From assembly GCA_965602635.1 (NCBI GenBank), contig CBFCZU010000179.1, forward strand, positions 1 to 8,763: a stretch of DNA of 8,763 bases. The letters run 5' to 3'. The DNA comes from CBFCZU01 sp965602635 (GTDB taxonomy: Bacteria > Planctomycetota > Phycisphaerae > SM23-33). Shown here piece by piece: positions 7,101-8,763 of the stretch (position 1 is its first letter; each line of letters opens with the position of its first letter). The position numbers were made by a program, and so were the translations under genes. A model generated the notes under the pieces. That model did no database searches, was not told the origin of the DNA, and saw only the letters and a program-made list of their open reading frames with translations.

Positions 7101-7148
7101 GCCGAACGGAGGCGCCTGCTTTGCCCGGCGCCTTGCCGAACGGGGGCG
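7101..7148. repeat. Direct repeat plus inverted repeat in the isomerase-transglutaminase gap
   Basis: GCCGAACGGAGGCG (7101-7114) recurs as GCCGAACGGGGGCG (7135-7148): 14 bases with one mismatch and a start-to-start period of 34. Between and overlapping them is an inverted repeat, AGGCGCC (7110-7116) and GGCGCCT (7127-7133), with a 10-base loop. No T-run follows, so it is not a clear intrinsic terminator. It might be an RNA-processing or attenuating hairpin, or a remnant of a short duplication. No promoter with an acceptable -35/-10 pair was found in this 119-base gap, which fits cotranscription of the two flanking genes. Confidence 0.45.
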
Positions 7149-7178
7149 GAGAATGTAAAACCCCCTCGGTACTATCGT

Positions 7179-7185
7179 GGAGGAG
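7179..7185 (+). promoter_or_regulatory. Shine-Dalgarno site of the transglutaminase-like gene
   Basis: GGAGGAG with nine bases to the ATG at 7195. An in-frame GTG at 7177 overlaps this site and is therefore unlikely to be the start. An in-frame TAA at 7156-7158 rules out any longer N-terminus, so a signal peptide cannot be hidden upstream. Confidence 0.7.
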
Positions 7186-7194
7186 TCAACCGCA

Positions 7195-8763
7195 ATGAGT
7201 CTGACGTACTGCCCTCGCGTGGTGGGCCCCCGCCGACCCGACTACCACTGCCTGGAAAGCATCCTGGCCTCGCCGCAGTTCGCCGGGAAGACCGGCGAAG
7301 AGCTGGCGCTGGCGATCTACAACCACTTGACCAGCCGCGCCGATGGGACCTACCACTTCTGGCCCTCGGGAGAGACCGAGGGCAACCCCCGCATCCGCCG
7401 CAGCGTCCACGACCCCGTCAAGCTGCTCAACGCCTACGGCTGGGCGATCTGCGGGCAGTGCGCACAGGTCCTCTACGGGATCTACCGCGCCGGCGGCCTG
7501 AGGCCGGGGCTGATCGGGGTGCCGGGCCACTCGCTCTGCGAGGTCTTCTACGACGGGCGATGGCACATCCTGGACGTGGACATGTGGACGTGGTTCCGCG
7601 CTGCCGAAGGCCACATCGCCGGCGCGGCCGAGCTGGCCGAGAAACCCAGGGAGCTGATCCTGGAGAACCCCGGCCGCTCCAACCCCTGCAACCTGCCCGA
7701 CCGCAAGCTCGAGTCCTACTCCGAGATGTACGCAAAGACCGAGGTCGTCAACGGGCGGGTCGAGGGCGTCTGCCCCGACTGGGGCATCCGCGCCCACTGC
7801 ATGGACTTCCACCTCCGTCCCGGCGAGACGCTGATCCGCTCCACCGAGGGCCAGGGGCGATTCCACGTGCCCCAGGCGTGGCTCCAGATGAAGGAGAAGT
7901 TCGGGCGGGAGTGGAAGGGGTTCCCCCGCGAGCGGTTCAAGCCGTTCCGCAGCGTCGGCAACGGGCGGTGGATCTACGCCCCTGACCTGCGGGCGGGCCC
8001 GGGCGACTTCCAGGCGGGCGTGTGGGAGGCGACCGACCTGGCCCAGGACGATTCCGGCCTGCTGGGCCCCGGCAGCGCCACCTGGCGCATCCTCTCGCCG
8101 TATCCCTTCTGCGGCAAGCCGGCGCTGTCGGGTGAGAGGATGGCCCACTGCGACGGCGTCTGGCTGGCGCTCGCCGGCAGCGGGCCGGTGCGGGCGGAGA
8201 TCACCGACCCCGAGGGCAACTGGGTCGAGGTGCTCTCGGCCGAGGGTAACTTCGACCGGCAGGCGGACGTCACCGAACTGCTCACGTCGCGCTATGGCTG
8301 CCTGATCCGGCTGACGCTGGGCGAAGGCGCCGGCCTCGCGAAGCTCCGGTTCGAGGGGTTCATCCTGACCGCCCCGATGTCGCTGCCGCGCCTGGAGGCC
8401 GGCGACAACCCCATGGAGCTTCGCACGGGTGACAAGTACGGCCTGTGCACGGTTCCCTGGTCGCGGCTGATGGACTTCCGAGCCGGGGCGGACCTGCCGA
8501 GCCAGTGGGCCCGGGCCGAGAACGCGGCGGCGGCTCAATACATGGAAGGCTGGCAGCAGGTCGCGGGGGGGGGGGACGGGCCGGTCCGCATCAGCGTCCG
8601 TTTCGACGCGCCCGCCGGCGAGGGATTCGCCTGGGCCTACGTTCACGCAAGCTGCCGCGAGGGGCCGTCCGACCAGCCGAGGGGAGAGGCCAAGCTGGAG
8701 TGGAGCCGCGACGGCAAGACGTGGCGCGAGCTGTCGAAGATCGAGATTCCCAACACGCCCAGG
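7195..8763 (+). CDS. Transglutaminase-like (papain-fold) protein with C-terminal beta-rich region; 3' end beyond window
   Basis: The frame is open from ATG 7195 to the window edge (523 codons, no stop), so the gene is partial. Residues 79-130 look like a transglutaminase core: CGQCA with candidate nucleophile C89, then GHSLCEVFYDGRWHILDVD with H112 and D127, giving a Cys-His-Asp triad. Such domains act as proteases, amidases or cross-linking enzymes, or are inactive. The Cys-His distance (23 residues) is shorter than in most family members I recall. After DFHLRPGE (204-211) and a Trp-rich linker comes a beta-rich region (about 260-523) that includes SRDGKTW near the end, reminiscent of carbohydrate-associated or sialidase-type beta folds. 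There is no signal peptide. Eleven G at 8565-8575 encode AGGGD (457-461), and the protein remains sensible on both sides, so the frame is intact here. It is probably cotranscribed with the isomerase. Its function is unassigned. Confidence 0.8.
   Translation, partial: MSLTYCPRVVGPRRPDYHCLESILASPQFAGKTGEELALAIYNHLTSRADGTYHFWPSGETEGNPRIRRSVHDPVKLLNAYGWAICGQCAQVLYGIYRAGGLRPGLIGVPGHSLCEVFYDGRWHILDVDMWTWFRAAEGHIAGAAELAEKPRELILENPGRSNPCNLPDRKLESYSEMYAKTEVVNGRVEGVCPDWGIRAHCMDFHLRPGETLIRSTEGQGRFHVPQAWLQMKEKFGREWKGFPRERFKPFRSVGNGRWIYAPDLRAGPGDFQAGVWEATDLAQDDSGLLGPGSATWRILSPYPFCGKPALSGERMAHCDGVWLALAGSGPVRAEITDPEGNWVEVLSAEGNFDRQADVTELLTSRYGCLIRLTLGEGAGLAKLRFEGFILTAPMSLPRLEAGDNPMELRTGDKYGLCTVPWSRLMDFRAGADLPSQWARAENAAAAQYMEGWQQVAGGGDGPVRISVRFDAPAGEGFAWAYVHASCREGPSDQPRGEAKLEWSRDGKTWRELSKIEIPNTPR
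8565..8575 (+). repeat. G11 homopolymer inside the transglutaminase-like gene
   Basis: Eleven consecutive G within codons 457-461, the longest homopolymer in the window. It is in frame as given. Gain or loss of one base would shift the frame in the C-terminal region. It could be a slippage-prone contingency tract or a position where the assembly length is unreliable. Confidence 0.9.

Noticed and set aside
7133..7175. Possible promoter boxes (TTGCCG, TGTAAA, TACTAT) before the transglutaminase-like gene
   Set aside because: No pair has acceptable spacing. TACTAT would start transcription within the ribosome-binding site.
7083..7985. Plus-strand open frame (300 codons) starting in the isomerase-transglutaminase gap
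   Set aside because: It is Arg/Pro-rich, out of frame with the transglutaminase-like gene and lacks domain features.
8565..8575. G11 tract as evidence of a frameshift or pseudogene
   Set aside because: The reading frame is open with plausible beta-rich sequence before and after the tract, ending in an SRDGKTW motif, so the given length keeps the gene intact.
7186..8646. Minus-strand open frame (486 codons) opposite the transglutaminase-like gene
   Set aside because: The plus frame starting at 7195 has a ribosome site, triad motifs and no stop. The opposite frame is a composition shadow.

Overview
The window is a G+C-rich bacterial chromosome segment, dense with genes and carrying strong GGAGG-type Shine-Dalgarno sites. 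I see five protein genes and no RNA genes, insertion sequences or CRISPR array. The gene content suggests an environmental bacterium of the Planctomycetota or a neighbouring group such as Armatimonadota or another PVC lineage: a heparinase II/III-like enzyme, an IolE/IolI-type TIM-barrel isomerase with a W-N-x-N signature, and a stand-alone transglutaminase-like protein. This lineage guess comes from recall of family resemblances and is of low confidence.

Left block (24-3706, minus strand): two adjacent ABC half-transporter genes overlap by 4 bases (GTGA) and form a two-gene operon. The upstream gene has a canonical LSGGQ signature but Asp in place of the catalytic Glu after Walker B. The downstream gene has the catalytic Glu but a degenerate VSAGQ signature. 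These defects are complementary, so the pair should form a heterodimeric exporter with one active and one degenerate ATP site. A good sigma70-like promoter (TTGACT, 17-base spacer, TAAAAG) lies at 3757-3785, just upstream.

Middle block (3832-5955, minus strand): a heparinase II/III-like polysaccharide lyase candidate with no signal peptide. It points left, in the same direction as the ABC pair, but the ABC pair appears to have its own promoter.

Divergent intergenic region (5956-6313): 358 bases with no credible gene. It holds a perfect 19-bp dyad (6070-6088), an imperfect 23-bp dyad (5997-6019) and a possible -10 box for the rightward genes. It looks like a shared control region.

Right block (6314-8763, plus strand): a sugar phosphate isomerase/epimerase-like gene, then a 119-base gap with a small inverted repeat and a direct repeat, then a transglutaminase-like gene whose 3' end lies outside the window.

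The divergent lyase and isomerase suggest intracellular handling of a uronic-acid-type or similar sugar, with the transglutaminase-like protein as an unassigned partner. The substrate cannot be read from the sequence. Long G/C homopolymers occur at the ABC promoter (7), at codons 3-5 of the lyase gene (8) and in the transglutaminase-like gene (11). They could be slippage sites or simply weak points in the assembly.
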